64,000 nt of DNA from positions 758,162-822,161 of the forward strand of contig JXTC01000055.1 of assembly GCA_002914845.1 (NCBI GenBank), read 5' to 3'. Source of the stretch: Trema orientale. Its lineage: Eukaryota > Streptophyta > Magnoliopsida > Rosales > Cannabaceae. A program made the position numbers and the translations under genes. Every line of letters begins with the position of its first letter. Position 1 is the stretch's first letter. Below are positions 40,168 to 54,023 of the stretch, piece by piece. The notes under the pieces were generated by a model that was not told the DNA's origin, ran no database searches, and saw nothing but the letters and a program-made list of their open reading frames with translations.

Positions 40168-40708
40168 TGCCTGTTTGGTTCAATAATTTCATTTCGTTCA
40201 AATAGAAAAATTATTGGAATGAGTGTTTGTTCAACAATTCCAGTTTTTCCATTCAAATAGTCTTTTAGAATGAGTGTTTGATTCAACAATTCAGTTTTTC
40301 TATTCAAATGGTCCATCAGACACATCAATCATTAGAATGAGTTTTTTGCATTTTGGAATTAGAATGGAGTATGGGAGGTGTTTTTGAATAGTTTATAATA
40401 ATGTTTCACGTTCTAATTACAATCCATTCCACTTGGACACATCAACCATTAGAATGAGTTTTTTGCGTTTTGGAATGAGAATGGAGTATAGGAGGTGTTT
40501 TTGGATAGTTTATAATAACGTCTCACATTTTAATTCCAATCCATTCTACTTTAATTGTCTCCTATTTCAATTATAATGCGCCCATTTGGTCCAACCGTTC
40601 TTATTCATTATATTCCTATATTTATTAGAATGGATGTTTATTTCAACAATTCTCATTCTACAATTTTTATTTAAATTACTCATTCAAATAGGTGAACCAA
40701 ACGAGGCA
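40168..40708. mobile_element. Non-autonomous element with TGCCT-GTTTGGTTCA ends and internal 117-bp tandem repeat
   Basis: The left end TGCCTGTTTGGTTCA and right end GAACCAAACGAGGCA are inverted. Inside, a 117-bp unit starting CACATCAATCATTAGAATGA is repeated directly (40321-40437 and 40438-40554) with about a dozen differences. No target duplication is certain, so the superfamily is open; the end sequence is like Harbinger or hAT elements. Confidence 0.5.
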
Positions 40709-41616
40709 TTAGTTGATCCCGTAATTTTTTCAATTAATAATAGTTTAGATTATGTCATTATAATGTTGACACATTTCCGACTGATTTGGAGAGCTGGACT
40801 AAAGGAGAGGGACTGAATTCTTATGTCTAAACCCATATTTGGGTCTTTTGGTGGACTGGACAAAAGAGTCCAGCTTCCAAAATAGTGTTTTTAGTGAGGC
40901 GCTAAATAGTCTCACTTAGAACTTGGATTTATTTAGTCCCCGTAAAGAATGATGAGTCTTTTTTTTTGCAATTTTTTTTTTTGTATAAAATGTTTTTTAT
41001 CTTTTGTCTTTTCTTAAAAAAATGCATATTCCATTTTAAAAATTTGAGTGTAACTATTAAAAATAAATTTAAACATATAACAATTACTAAAAATAAAATA
41101 AAAAATATTTTATTTTATTTAATTATTGTTTTATTTTCTCTATCCAATTTATGAAATATTTATCTTCTTATTTCATAAAAAAAATATTATGAAAACTACA
41201 TTAATAAAATTTTTAATATGCATTCATGCTCTAATCCTATGTTACACCAAACACAGTATAGTATTAAATAGTCTAATCCAATCCAATCTAATCCTAATTA
41301 TTAGTTAAAACCAATCTAATCCCAATTATTAGTTAAATTCAATCCAATCTAGCATTGCCTACCAAACGAGCCGTTCATGAGTTAGTGTACTCTTTCCCGT
41401 TTCATGTGGTATTAGTGTGATATTTCCAAAATTGAAAACGACAAGTCGTTCTATGAACGAACGACAGAAATGAGAAGAACAAAAAAACTACACACACCAA
41501 AAATAAGATTGTGGCTCCATCAGGCAGAGACTTACCAGTCCCCTAAACCCTTCCCTTGCTAAACCCTAATCAAAATCGAGAGTTTTGCAGTTGCTAGACA
41601 GAGCCATTTGATCACG

Positions 41617-43569
<1,953 letters not shown>

Positions 43570-45888
43570 TATAATAGTTAGTTGTTCATAAATCGATTGC
43601 AATCTGCTTTAGTAATCTGAACTTATATATAGAGAGCTGGTTTGGGTTTTAGTTACAGGAAGGTAACGTGTTTCATAAATCTTGCTGATTATTTATTGTT
43701 TTGTTTTGTATGTAATCAGCAAAATTTGGTGAAGCAAAAATGTTTTGGTGATGTTTACATTGATAGTTTGAACTGCTCAATGTTGTAGTCCCATACAGAT
43801 TTTCAGAACAGCTGTATTGAATAAATGTCCAATGTCAGTCAATTATACATGACCTGATGTTATTCTCCCATTGGTTTCGAAGTCTTGGTTAGGTTTTTAC
43901 CTAAAGTGACTGTCCTCGAGCATTGAGAAGTGAATCTCTTCATAACAGGAGAAAGAGAGGAGTCAAAAGACATGATGACACAATTGGCTCAAATGCAGAG
44001 ACTAGTTCATGGCCACTAGATTTTTGAATCTTTTGCTTTGCTCCAGTTAAAAGTGAACCATATTGGGAATAAAAGAAACATAGAAAACCCAATTCAATTC
44101 CCACAAATATTTAATAAATGTCATTCTGGAAATGGTTGTTTTGGTACTACTCTCGAAGTACAAACATATTATCCACTTTAACCACATGGCCATATCTGAC
44201 ATTATGCTCTCTTTCTCTATCACTAAAAAGGGGATCACCTAATCCCAAGTATTCTGTCTGCCTGATCCACATCCTGTTTGACCCGATTTTCAAGCTTGGA
44301 AGCTGCCCTCTTTCCGTGGTGTTTGTGCACTGCAGAGTAAACGACAATAAAACGTACTTTCTTTTCATTACGACAACGAAATAGAAAAGTGATTTTCTGC
44401 AAGTGTATGAGCGTATCTGATGAAAGATCAGAGCCACGGAACGGGGTTCTACTTTCCAGTGGAGCTCATAATTAATCAAAGATCTTTTAACTTGAAATAC
44501 ACAAGAAAACCCTTAAACCCCTTTGTATACATTTTTTGTTTTTCACGTCAAGTGGGTTCCAACTTCCAGTCCGCAAGGTCAAGGTGTTAACGCTTTGCAT
44601 GCAGTATACAGGTCCGTGGCAGGTACTAATAGCTTCTCATTAATTCAAAATTAAAAATAAAAAAGGAAGCTCGTATCCAAATCAACCTTGTCTAATCTTC
44701 CATGTAAAGATTGCCTGCCTTGATACCTAGCACAACATCATACAGGTGTTCTTTTACATCTCATCATGGAAAATGTCCTTCACCAACGATGCCTACGCTT
44801 AAACTATGAGGTTTTAAAACTTGAAAAATGTTCTTCTGTGGGCATCCGTATTGTTTCACTGGGCCTACAAATCTCCTACCTTTTTTTTTTTTTTTTTGAC
44901 GAAAGCTCCTGCTGGCTACAAAGCTCCTACTGGCTACCTCTCTTTATTTCATTTCAGCTTAGTCAATCAAGTTTTATCCAGGTGGCAATGTATTTCTCAG
45001 TGAGGTTTCAAGATGTACCACTTAAATTAGTACTATAACTCTTGAACACGATTATAAGATAAAAAATTTATATGTATATATATATATTATAACAACTGAT
45101 TCATTTATTTCTCTTTTTTCAAAAATGAAATTGCTATTCTTTAGCCTTTCCCAAAGACTGAACTGACAATTTCTCCCATCCCTCTGATTCCCCCTATAAC
45201 GTCTGAAATCTGACCCCTTCACGTCTGAATTGAGTGAATTGCTCTTTCACCAACCCAAACCTCTCTCTTCTCTCCCTCTCTCTCTCTCTCTTTCTCTCTC
45301 AAAATCTCTGACCCGATAGTTGTGTGACTTCCTTGTCACAAAATCGGCATGTGTACGTCGTCGTTTTCCGCCACCCTTGTCTTTATATCTCTCTCATAAA
45401 TGTTTTCTGCTGGTTTAAAGCCTTTTTGGGTTCTGACCCTCATAAAGAAATCCAAAACCTTAGCTCTCTCTCTCACAAACTCCCCCTTCTCTGCTCTCTC
45501 TCTCTCTCTCCCCCCCAAACTCGCATTTATTAATCATAATCTCACAGTAAGTAATTAATAAGATTTTGTCAGTTTCCCACACTATATATATACAAGTGTA
45601 CCACACACGGGTTTCTTTCATAGTGGTCTTTTTCAGTTAAAAGGCAGAGTAACCAAAGCAACAAAAGAAGGCAAAAAATTATGCCGAGCCAATAAAGAGA
45701 GAGAGAGAGAGAGAAGAGAAAAGGGTCATGCATCTTTTCTGATACAAAAATGGCATGAATCCTTTAGCTTTAGACCTACCCCATTTCGTTTAATATCACC
45801 CATAAAAAAATATGTGAAAGAAAAGAACTAGCCATGTTTTTGTGCATCTTCTTTTGATATCTTTTACTGGTTAAGATCATCATCAAAC
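43570..45888. other. Spacer: 3' end of PTGES2-like gene and BOI-like promoter
   Basis: The left part should contain the 3' UTR of the PTGES2-like gene. No other gene is supported; short open frames near 44047-44479 are antisense to one another and unlike any known protein. The right part is CT-rich, with (TC)n tracts at about 45268-45302 and 45495-45512 and a (GA)n tract at about 45697-45716, typical of a plant 5' leader. Confidence 0.55.
45582..45594 (+). promoter_or_regulatory. Possible TATA box of the BOI-like gene
   Basis: CTATATATATAC lies about 300 bases upstream of the start codon, followed by a (GA)n-containing leader. It is the best TATA match in the upstream region, but its use is inferred. 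Confidence 0.35.
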
Positions 45889-46806
45889 ATGGCTGCTCAG
45901 GCTCACTTGTATTCTGGAAATATGGGCTTGTCCGCCATGTGTGCTCTGCAAGATTATTCCTTGATGAACCCTGCTCTCGGGGTTGACGAGGATGGTGGCC
46001 TCAGCTGCTTCGGCCTTCAAACCACTCAACAACAAACTCAGTTTCATCTTCATCAAGGAGCACAAAACTACAGTACGGGCTTTGATTGTAACCATGGGGT
46101 TCACAGTCCCTTTTCTTCTTCTTCCTCCAATATGTTTCTTCGAATGGCTTTGGATGCCCAGCTCGAGTTGCAGAGACAGGAGCTTGACTCCATTCTTCAG
46201 TCCCAAGTAAGAGCTTGATACTTTTCATGATTTGGGTTACGTTTCTTTCTTGTTTTCGGATATTTATTTCTTTGTATATTTATTCTCTCTGTTTCAAAAC
46301 AGAGTGAAAAGTTAAAGGTTTCCCTGCATGAGCAAAGAAAGCACCAACTCTCAGTCCTCATGAGTAGTTTCGAGTCCAAAACGTTGAGTATGATCAGGCA
46401 AAAGGAAGAGGATATGGCGCGAGCAACGAATAGATCAATGGAGCTTCAAGACCGGTTGAGGAAAGCGGAGATGGAAAGCCAAACGTGGCAAAGAGTGGCG
46501 AAAGCAAACGAGGCCACGCTCATGGACCTCAAGAACACGCTCGAGTATTTCAGAGAGACGCAACAGCAACTGGCTTTGATATGCAACAATGGAGCCCAAG
46601 ACGCCGAGTCATGTTGCGAGAGAGTAGGAGAGAACGGGTCAGACCAGAATAGGTTGGCCTGTAAAAGCTGCAAAACTCAGAGCTCATGCGTTCTCTTCTT
46701 CCCATGCAGACACCTCTGTTCTTGCAAGTCTTGTGAAGCTTTTCTTGGTTCTTGTCCGGTCTGTGAATCCACAAAGGAGGCAACCCTGGAGGTCTTTTTG
46801 GTCTAA
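45889..46806 (+). CDS. BOI/BRG-like: BOI-related RING-type E3 ubiquitin ligase
   Basis: Exons 45889-46206 and 46303-46806, 822 nt, 273 aa. The N-terminal third is Gln/Ser-rich. Residues about 90-200 form a predicted coiled coil (MALDAQLELQRQELDSILQ, LHEQRKHQLSVLMSSFE) that corresponds to the WRD region shared by BOI and its relatives. The C-terminus is a short RING: CKSCKTQSSC, then PCRHLCSCKSC and CPVC near the end, with the last residues EATLEVFLV. Arabidopsis BOI and BRG1-3 restrain cell death and bind DELLA proteins in gibberellin responses; this specific role is inferred. There is a single intron, 96 bases long, in the coiled-coil region, as in the family. No lesion is seen. Confidence 0.92.
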
Positions 46807-48094
46807 AACCCCAAAAACCCAATACGTTGTCTTGGTTTCTTTCTTGAAAAACGGAGTCGTTTCATGTTGGTAAAATTATTAAAAAAGGACCCCATTATGG
46901 TGAAAGAAAGAAAGAGAGTACAGATATTGGTGCCCTGTAATGTCATTATGATGTCTTTTGTTTCTTGTCTTGCTTTTTATAGCCCTGTGTGACGAGATTT
47001 TTTTTGTACTAGAACGGCTCACATATGAATCGAAATGATGTTAATGATGGCAATGGCATAGAGTCTATATATAGATTGTAGAAAAAGAATCTAATCTGAT
47101 CGATTTTTGCTCTATTGGGTTTATTTTTCTTTTGCCTGATTTGGATTTAGAACTCCTTTTTTTTAAAAAAAAAAAATCTCAATCTTAAATAATGTCACCA
47201 CTTCGAGCCGTAAACAGTGCACTTGTTTAGCTGACAAAGGACAAAAGAACGGAAAAGAGTTTTGGTGGTCTATGACCAAAGATTTGGAGTAGTACAGCAA
47301 CTGACACCGCCACTTATAACAAAGTCTTTTCTTATATTTATTTATTTTGTTTCGCGTCTTCCAATGAGATATATAGATAACTATGAAAACGACTCCAACG
47401 TCAAAGGACCGATCGGAAGAGGCTAAAGCTGTTATATATACAACCAAAACTCTCGTCTTCTCACACGTTTCCGTAACTTTCATAGCATTAATATTGTTTG
47501 TCCTAAGTCCCTCTTAACCCAACAGTAAATATATATATATATATAGTTTATGGTCTTGTAATTCTTTTGCTTAATATCATTTTGGCTAAAGAGCCATTGG
47601 TTTGCAGCAACCTGCAATTCGCAGGCCGCTTCTATATAAGCTGGCATATTATGCAGTCCTGGATTGGGGAACACCTAGTTCTGCCCCACTAGGACTGACT
47701 GAGTTTGATGTGGATCCCACAAGTTTTTGCTTCCCACGAGGATCAATAAGAGACAAAATGTTGTCGTTGTTTTTATTTTCTTTTGTTTTGTTTGTTTCGT
47801 TTTTGTTTGCCCAGATCAGATCAGATCTCGAGCATACAGAATCGGACTGGTGGATTTGCCATAAATTTGCTACAAATGCAAAGAAACGTACGCAACTTAT
47901 TATCACAGGATCTGAGCAAAAAAAAAACTTATTATCACAGGAAGGTGGACAACAGTTGTTCTTCCCTCGATCCCATTTTTCCATTGGATAAAGCTGTTTA
48001 GTATATAGTATAATAAAATCTCTCTCTCTCTCTCTCTCTCTTTTAATTTGGCGATTTAACTCTCGAAGCAAGAACAGTCCAAATATATCTGAAT

Positions 48095-48462
48095 GGTGAA
48101 TTGGAAAAAAATACCTTTAAATTTGAGTGTTCTATAATTTAAACCTTAAAATTTAGATTTTATAAAATAATACTCTCAGATTAACAATTTTTAAAAATTA
48201 ATATTCTACATCAATTTTTTGACTAATTTTAGCAACGAAAAAAACAATAATATCATCCCTTAAAACTAGATTAATCCTTATCATTCTCCTAAAATTTGAG
48301 GATATTATTGTCTTTTATCAGTTAAAATTATTCAAAAAGTCAACTCAGACTATTAATTTTCAAAAATTCTTAATCTCATAATATTATTTTGTATAGTCCA
48401 AACTTCAATGTTTAAATTGCAAAACACTCAAATCTCAATGTATTTTTCTTGCAGTTATCCCT
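48095..48462. mobile_element. Fold-back element with about 105-bp inverted ends
   Basis: The left end (AAAAAAATACCTTTAAATTT ... GAGTGTTCTATAATTTAAAC) matches the reverse complement of the right end (AAAAATACATTGAGATTTGA ... GTGTTTTGCAATTTAAACAT). Pieces of the right arm recur at about 48590-48660, a partial second copy. Confidence 0.55.
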
Positions 48463-49165
48463 GTTTGAAATATATACATTTAGGTTACCACTCCATTAGG
48501 TATGTTTTTTTACTTATAGATGGATATTATTTTGGCTAATTAAAATTCGTCATGCACGTTTTTTCATTTAAGTTTGGATATTCCAAACTTCAATGTTTAA
48601 ATTATAAAACATTCAAACCTCAAGGAATTTTCTTAGTTATCCCTATCTAAAATATATACATTTAGGTCACTAATCCATTATTATTATTATTATTATTTTA
48701 CATTATTTTGGCCAATTAAAATTCATCATGCACGTTTTTTTATAGTAAAAAGATATAGCGAAAAAGAATATTAATGATGCGCATCTGTTCATGTACGTCA
48801 TTTTAGTTATTAAATAACGATCCAACGGCTAAAAAAAATACTTATACACAGATAAAAAAAAAGACCATATGTATATTATATACTTATAGAGACAATCATG
48901 AAGAGATAAAGACACTAGCATATAATATAATCCAATTTATGATGACGTTTCTCGGATGAATTGTGTTTAATTAAGACAACTAGTACGATAGTAAATCTTT
49001 AGCATTATCATTAGTTGCATTTATATAAAAATGGACATCCATAATACAAGATTTTTTAATTTGTTTGTCCAAATATGTAATTAATGTCCCTTTAAAGAGT
49101 CTAAACTTGTATAGCAGATTGATAATGGTTAACTAAAGTGTTTGACCCTGTGGTTTATTTCTAAA

Positions 49166-49931
49166 CTAGTCGTTATACCGCGCTTTGCGCGAGTTATATT
49201 AATATTGCATACATTAAGCCTAATTTATAGTTAGATTCAATGTCTTTCAACGTTAAAAAATATGTTTATCTCTATATTTATTTTGATGAGACGAATGTAG
49301 CACAACCATTTGTTCGATGAACTAGATTTATTATAAATTATCATTAATATTAAATTAAATACAATATTATATAATACATGTATATATTACAACCAATCAT
49401 AGCAAAGAAAAATAATGATAGGACCAATCATATCATGAAAAAATTAGGATTTTTCTACAAATTTTAAAAATAGAATAGTGATCAAAGATATAGTTAGGTT
49501 CAATGTATTTCAACATCAAAAAATATATTTATCTCTTTATTTATTTTGATGAGACAAATGTAACACAACTTTTTGACGTTCGATGAACTAAATTTAATAT
49601 AAGAAATCATTAATATTAAAATAAAATATAATATTTTATAAAACATTAAATTATGTATTTATCTCTCTCTATATTTATTTTGATGAGACGAATGTAGTAC
49701 AATCATTTGTTCGATTCGATGAACTAAATTTATTATAAGGTATCATTAATATTAAACTAAATACAATATTATATAATTTACAACCAATCATAACAAAGAA
49801 AAATAATGATAGAACCAATCATATCATGAAAAAATTAAGAATTTTCTAAAAATTTTAAAAATAGAATAGTGATCAAAGAAGCTATCAGAGTTTTTAGCTT
49901 CAGGCTTAATATATATATATATAGATATAGA
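49166..49931 (-). mobile_element. Non-autonomous Helitron-like element
   Basis: On the minus strand the 3' end reads CGCGCAAAGCGCGG (a strong hairpin), then TATAACGA, then CTAG and a T in the host, which is the Helitron 3' signature. The 5' end on that strand is TCTATATCTATATATATATA after an A, near 49931 (or 49925), so the insertion lies between A and T with no duplication. Inside there is a block of about 260-390 bases (from CAATGTCTTTCAACGTTAAA to GAATAGTGATCAAAG) present as two diverged copies, with a part present three times. It has no coding capacity. Confidence 0.68.
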
Positions 49932-50004
49932 TGTGGAGTATAGTGTGTATTGATAAGATGATGTGGATCTCTTTTAAGGTCTTTAATTGTAATTTACTAT
50001 TAAG

Positions 50005-50120
50005 TGGGGTGGTCTAGTGGTAAATTTTGGTCATCAAGTTGGGTAGCTCCTCTATGGTTGTAAAAGTGAAAGTTTATTCCTGCCAATCCAACACCAAATG
50101 TAGAGTGTCCGGGACCTCAC
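50005..50120 (+). repeat. Possible SINE-like fragment
   Basis: GGGGTGGTCTAGTGGTAAAT resembles a polymerase III A box. A good B box is not present at the right distance, only a degenerate match, and there is no clear A-rich tail, so this is tentative. Confidence 0.25.
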
Positions 50121-51110
50121 CCCACGCAAATCTTACCCATAGAGCTACACAAGGTGTTGATAAGTTGACGTACTCCATCTCCCAATATGGTAAGATTTGC
50201 CTCAAAGGGTTCTCAGCAAACATTCCTATTAGCAGGGATAGGGTAACGCGCTCTATCTCATGATAAGATAAAGATATACCTCAAAAGGTTCTCATCGAAC
50301 ATTTATGTTAGCAAGATTAGAAGCTCTTATAGTCACCCTCAAAGAGATATACCACTACGATCAGCATTTCTCCATTTTTTCAAAGCAAAAAAAAAAAAAA
50401 AAAAGAAAAAGACTTTGCAATTCAAACATTTATTACCAAAAAGCTCGAGGTCGTTTCAGTGAGATATGGAAGTATACTCAGGTATTTTTATGTTGGATGA
50501 AACATGCTTTAATCTTTAGACAACCACTTTTAATGTGCAAAAAAGTTTGCGCAACTACTTTTCTATAAGAATGTATCACCATATCTCTCTTGGGAAAAAA
50601 AAAAAAAAAAACACATCACTATAACTCAAAGTTTGCAATAGAATATTCATCTCTAACTTATTTTCTTAAAAAATAAAATAAATAAGCGCAAAAGAATATT
50701 CATCTCTAACTTATTTTCTTTAAAAAAAAAATTGCTATTTGAGGATGATAATTCAAAATTATGGCCCTCTATAAATTGACTTTTAATTTTTTAAAAAAAT
50801 TTGTCATATTTTTGTTATTAATTTGTTAAAGGGGGGAATATATAAATTTTAGTTTTTATTAATGTTAAGGGGCATCATATGATGCTCAATACTATAATGT
50901 GTTAATTTATTACAGACTAAATATAATGACACTTCACACACTAACAAAATTATACTTCGAATTGTATTAGTTTTTAACTTTAGAAGTGAGTCTATAACAA
51001 ATCAAGCAAAAGTTTTTTTTTCACTTAAACATCTTAAGTTACAAATAAACTAGTATGTGATTCGTGGGAGTGTTTGTGAGTATGTGGAATAGAAGAAGTT
51101 CGAATCCTAA

Positions 51111-52038
51111 GGGCTCGTTTGGTTCGTGATTTGGAAATGAATGATTTGAAAATGGTATATTTAAATTGAGAATTTGAAAATTAGAAAGAAAAATGTGTCT
51201 TTAAAAATGTGTTTGGTTGTTATATTTTCTTTTTCTTTTTCGGATTAAAAAATTTGAAATTGTATTTGGTAGTGTTATATTTGAAACAAGATAAAACCCA
51301 TATATACATATTTGGATTAAGTTGTTTGAAACAAGATAAAAATCATATATATATATATATATTACATATTTGATTGAGCTGTAACTTGTTAAATACCGTT
51401 TTTATATAACAACATAATATTTTTTAAAGAAAAAAAATTAATTTTTACTCAAAAAATAATAATTTTTTTTATTAAATTAAGTAAATTGGAATAAACTAAG
51501 CTATAAGGCTTTTGATTTCTTCTTTGGGGCCGTAACAGAGAACCCCTTTTTTCTTCCTTCACCAACTTCCTCTCTGTGCTAATTTGATCTGATCTAGAGC
51601 ACCCCCATTAACAAAAAAAAAAAAAATGAAAATCTGGAACACCCCATCGTCTTCAACCTTGACCTTGACCTCTTCTTTGTTCAGCCTTGGAACGTCCGCT
51701 ATGAACATGTGGGCCTTCGGCATCTCCTTCCAGTCGATTCGGGCGTCGACGATGGCCGAATTTTCCCGAAGTCAGGGAAGGACGAAGCAGAGACTGAGCT
51801 GGAGATGGAAAATCCTTGAATGGGTCCCCAACCAATTTCGAGAGAGAGGGGGGTCGAAGAAGACAGAGAAGTTTTTGAAAATGTAAAATTGATGTTTTCA
51901 AATTTTCGGACTTTTTTGGGAAGATTTTCAAATTTTTGATTTGAAAATGGGCCACCAAACAAGTTTTCATGGGCATGTTTTTATTTTTCTGTTTTTCAAA
52001 TCATAAAACTGAATTTAAATAGAGTACCAAACAGGCCC
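51111..52038. mobile_element. PIF/Harbinger-like non-autonomous element carrying a host gene fragment (Pack-type)
   Basis: Inverted ends GGGCTCGTTTGGT and ACCAAACAGGCCC are flanked by the trinucleotide TAA on both sides (51108-51110, 52039-52041), as expected for Harbinger/Tourist insertions. The terminal 150-250 bases are AT-rich. The centre (about 51530-51890) is much GC-richer and contains the heat-shock gene remnant listed next. No transposase is encoded. Confidence 0.7.
51627..51862 (-). pseudogene. Decayed fragment of a class I small heat-shock protein (HSP17/HSP20) gene
   Basis: Translated on the minus strand in three frames, this segment gives phrases of class I cytosolic sHSPs in the right order: FDPP (about 51860), GDPFKDFPSP (51830-51801), then [19 protein letters not shown] (51752-51696) and [18 protein letters not shown] to about 51630. 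Arabidopsis HSP17 proteins have the same order FDPF...DPFKDF...RIDWKETPEAHVFKADLPG. The frame changes between blocks and the alpha-crystallin domain stops after its first third, so it is a broken, truncated copy. It lies wholly inside the Harbinger-like element. Confidence 0.8.
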
Positions 52039-52822
52039 TAATTATTTCAATTTATATACAAATTTTATAATATAAAAATAAGAAAAGTAAACTAGAAACA
52101 AAAATTATATAGAAAAAAGCATATAAGACAAAAGCTAGCAACAACCCCTATATAAACATTTTTGTCATATATTCTCTTAATTATTGGCATATGTCTTCTT
52201 CACTTTTACAAATTATGAAACAAAAATAACTTGTTAGTTGATTTTTTTTTTTTTAAGTGAAAAGAATATGTGTCAACAAATAAAGAGTAAAGATAGGGAT
52301 ACTAAAAATTTGCACAAAAAATTTGTACCGAAGATGTGATATCCATTTGTAATATTATGTTATTTTCAAATAAGACCACACAATTTAAAATTTAGTAGTT
52401 AAAATAAATGTCATATTATGTGATGCCAAATTTTAATATATAATATGTATTGTTAGCATTTCTCATAAATAAATGTCACATCATGTTGACATTTCTCTAT
52501 ACATATTAACAACATATTTAAATTTACTTGACGTACTTATGTTATTATTAATTCCAATAGGAATTGTTACATAAGAGAGCAAATAAAACTTGATATCGAT
52601 GTTTGAATTCCATCATAAGTCAAAAGGATATATATATATATATATGTTGACCTAGGAAATGATATAATTTTTGTGTGCATATATTGTAATATATTTATAC
52701 ATAATAAATTGTATTTGATACGAATTTACTCTTATAAATATAATGTTTTTTACTGTGATATTTTTTTTTAGGCTAACATGTGATGTACTTGTGGGGATAT
52801 TTTTGGAGAAGCATTTTAATTA

Positions 52823-53240
52823 AGTGAAAATTACACTTAATGCCCGTTTTTTAAAACTTATTTCAAACATATTCGTTTTTAAAACTTTTTTTCAAAAATA
52901 CCCATTTTACGGTCCACATTTCATATGAAAAATGTAAGTGGTCAACATTTACAATGTAAATTTTATCCATGAGGTACACATTTCATGTGTAAAATATGAA
53001 TGGTACACATTTTTCAATTTGTGCCAATTTTGAGTGTAAGTTTTATTCATGAAATGTGGACCACTGTATACATTTAATGCATGAAATATATATCGTGGTC
53101 TACATTTCATGTGTAAAACAGTGATGGTCTATATTTCTTCAAAAAAAGTATAAAAATGAGTATTTATGAAATAAAAATAAAAAACGAATATTTATAAAAA
53201 TATTTGTTTAAAAACGGGTATTTATGAACTTTTCTCTTTA
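52823..53240. mobile_element. Fold-back element
   Basis: The left arm (TTAATGCCCGTTTTTTAAAA ... AAAAATACCCATTTTACGG) pairs with the right arm (AAAAATGAGTATTTATGAAA ... AAAAACGGGTATTTATGAAC). Internal phrases about CACATTTCATGTGTAAAA repeat four or more times. It is non-coding, with approximate ends. Confidence 0.45.
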
Positions 53241-53947
53241 ATTAATATAAATCTTGTAGTGGAATATGTATTTTAATGGTCTTTCTAGGAATATGGATTT
53301 CTCTATCTTGTGGAATAGTCATTTCTACTAAATACATAAATCTTTTTCTTAATAAACATTCGTCTTTCAATTTCAATTTCAAGGGCAATTTTATAATTAA
53401 AATAAATAAATTTCCAATTGGTAATTTCATTAAACAAATGCCACCTAAGTATTTATTTATTTGTTAATTACTAGCTATGTTTCTATTGACATCGAGTTCT
53501 AACTTCTAAGACATTATTTATTCATTAATAGTTATTTTTCAGATCCAACAACTCAAAAACGTCAAGTTTTGTTTTGTTTGTTTTTTTTTTTTTTTTGAGT
53601 AAGCATATTGAAATTCGAATTGCATTAAAAAAATAATTAAAATTTATTTTTTGTGTTATAAAAAGAAAATAAATGTACTTAGCCTCATAGTCAGATAGAT
53701 TTAGAACTTTCATAAATAAAACCACGGCGGAGTCAAAAATTCAAATAGAATCGGCTTGGCGTGCCACTTGGCCAACCGACAAACCGAGAACTCTGAACCT
53801 TTCGGTGTATAATAGTAACACAATAGAGTTGTCACCCAATATTCCTTTTCTCCAACCAAGTTCCTCATTTTCTACTCTTTTCTTCGTCTCTAAACCCAAA
53901 AACACAATACACACGGATCGATAGAGAGAGATCCAGAAGAAACAGCC

Positions 53948-53968
53948 TCTCTCTCTCTCTCTCTCTCC
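53948..53968. repeat. (TC)n tract in the FREE1 5' leader
   Basis: About ten CT units lie 55-76 bases upstream of the FREE1 start codon. Confidence 0.85.
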
Positions 53969-54023
53969 TCACCGCCTTCTCCCTTTCGTCCAATCAAAAA
54001 GCACCCCCCTTCCCAGATTAGCG

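Larger units (their letters stand above)
37261..41616. other. Transposon-rich spacer between two divergent genes
   Basis: No gene is supported in 4.3 kb. It contains several fold-back elements (38033-38322, about 39233-39893, 40168-40708), a probable SINE head (39058-39122) and AT-rich filler. The palindromic word ACGACTTGTCGT occurs near the left border (37445, 37471) and its complement ACGACAAGTCGT near the right border (41439). A telo-box AAACCCTAA lies at 41561, 56 bases upstream of the next start codon. Confidence 0.55.
46807..54023. other. 7.2-kb transposon-rich spacer before FREE1
   Basis: No intact gene is supported. It contains, in order, fold-back element 48095-48462, a Helitron-like element 49166-49931, a SINE-like stretch near 50005-50120, a Harbinger-like element with a heat-shock gene fragment 51111-52038, and fold-back element 52823-53240. 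A (TC)n tract (53948-53968) lies in the FREE1 leader. The open frames around 47602-48071 overlap in opposite directions and match nothing known. Confidence 0.55.

Noticed and set aside
46360-46822. Antisense frames opposite the BOI-like exon 2
   Set aside because: They are shadows of the RING ligase coding sequence.
47602-48071. Two overlapping open frames of 129 and 140 codons in opposite directions
   Set aside because: Neither has family similarity, splice context or codon bias. They occupy the same bases and end in a TC microsatellite.
50005-50120. A tRNA gene or complete SINE
   Set aside because: Only an A-box-like sequence is convincing; no cloverleaf can be folded and no proper B box is present.
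51089-51110. GTTCGAATCC next to the Harbinger-like element as part of a tRNA gene
   Set aside because: The B-box-like word stands alone, with no A box or acceptor stem at the right distance.
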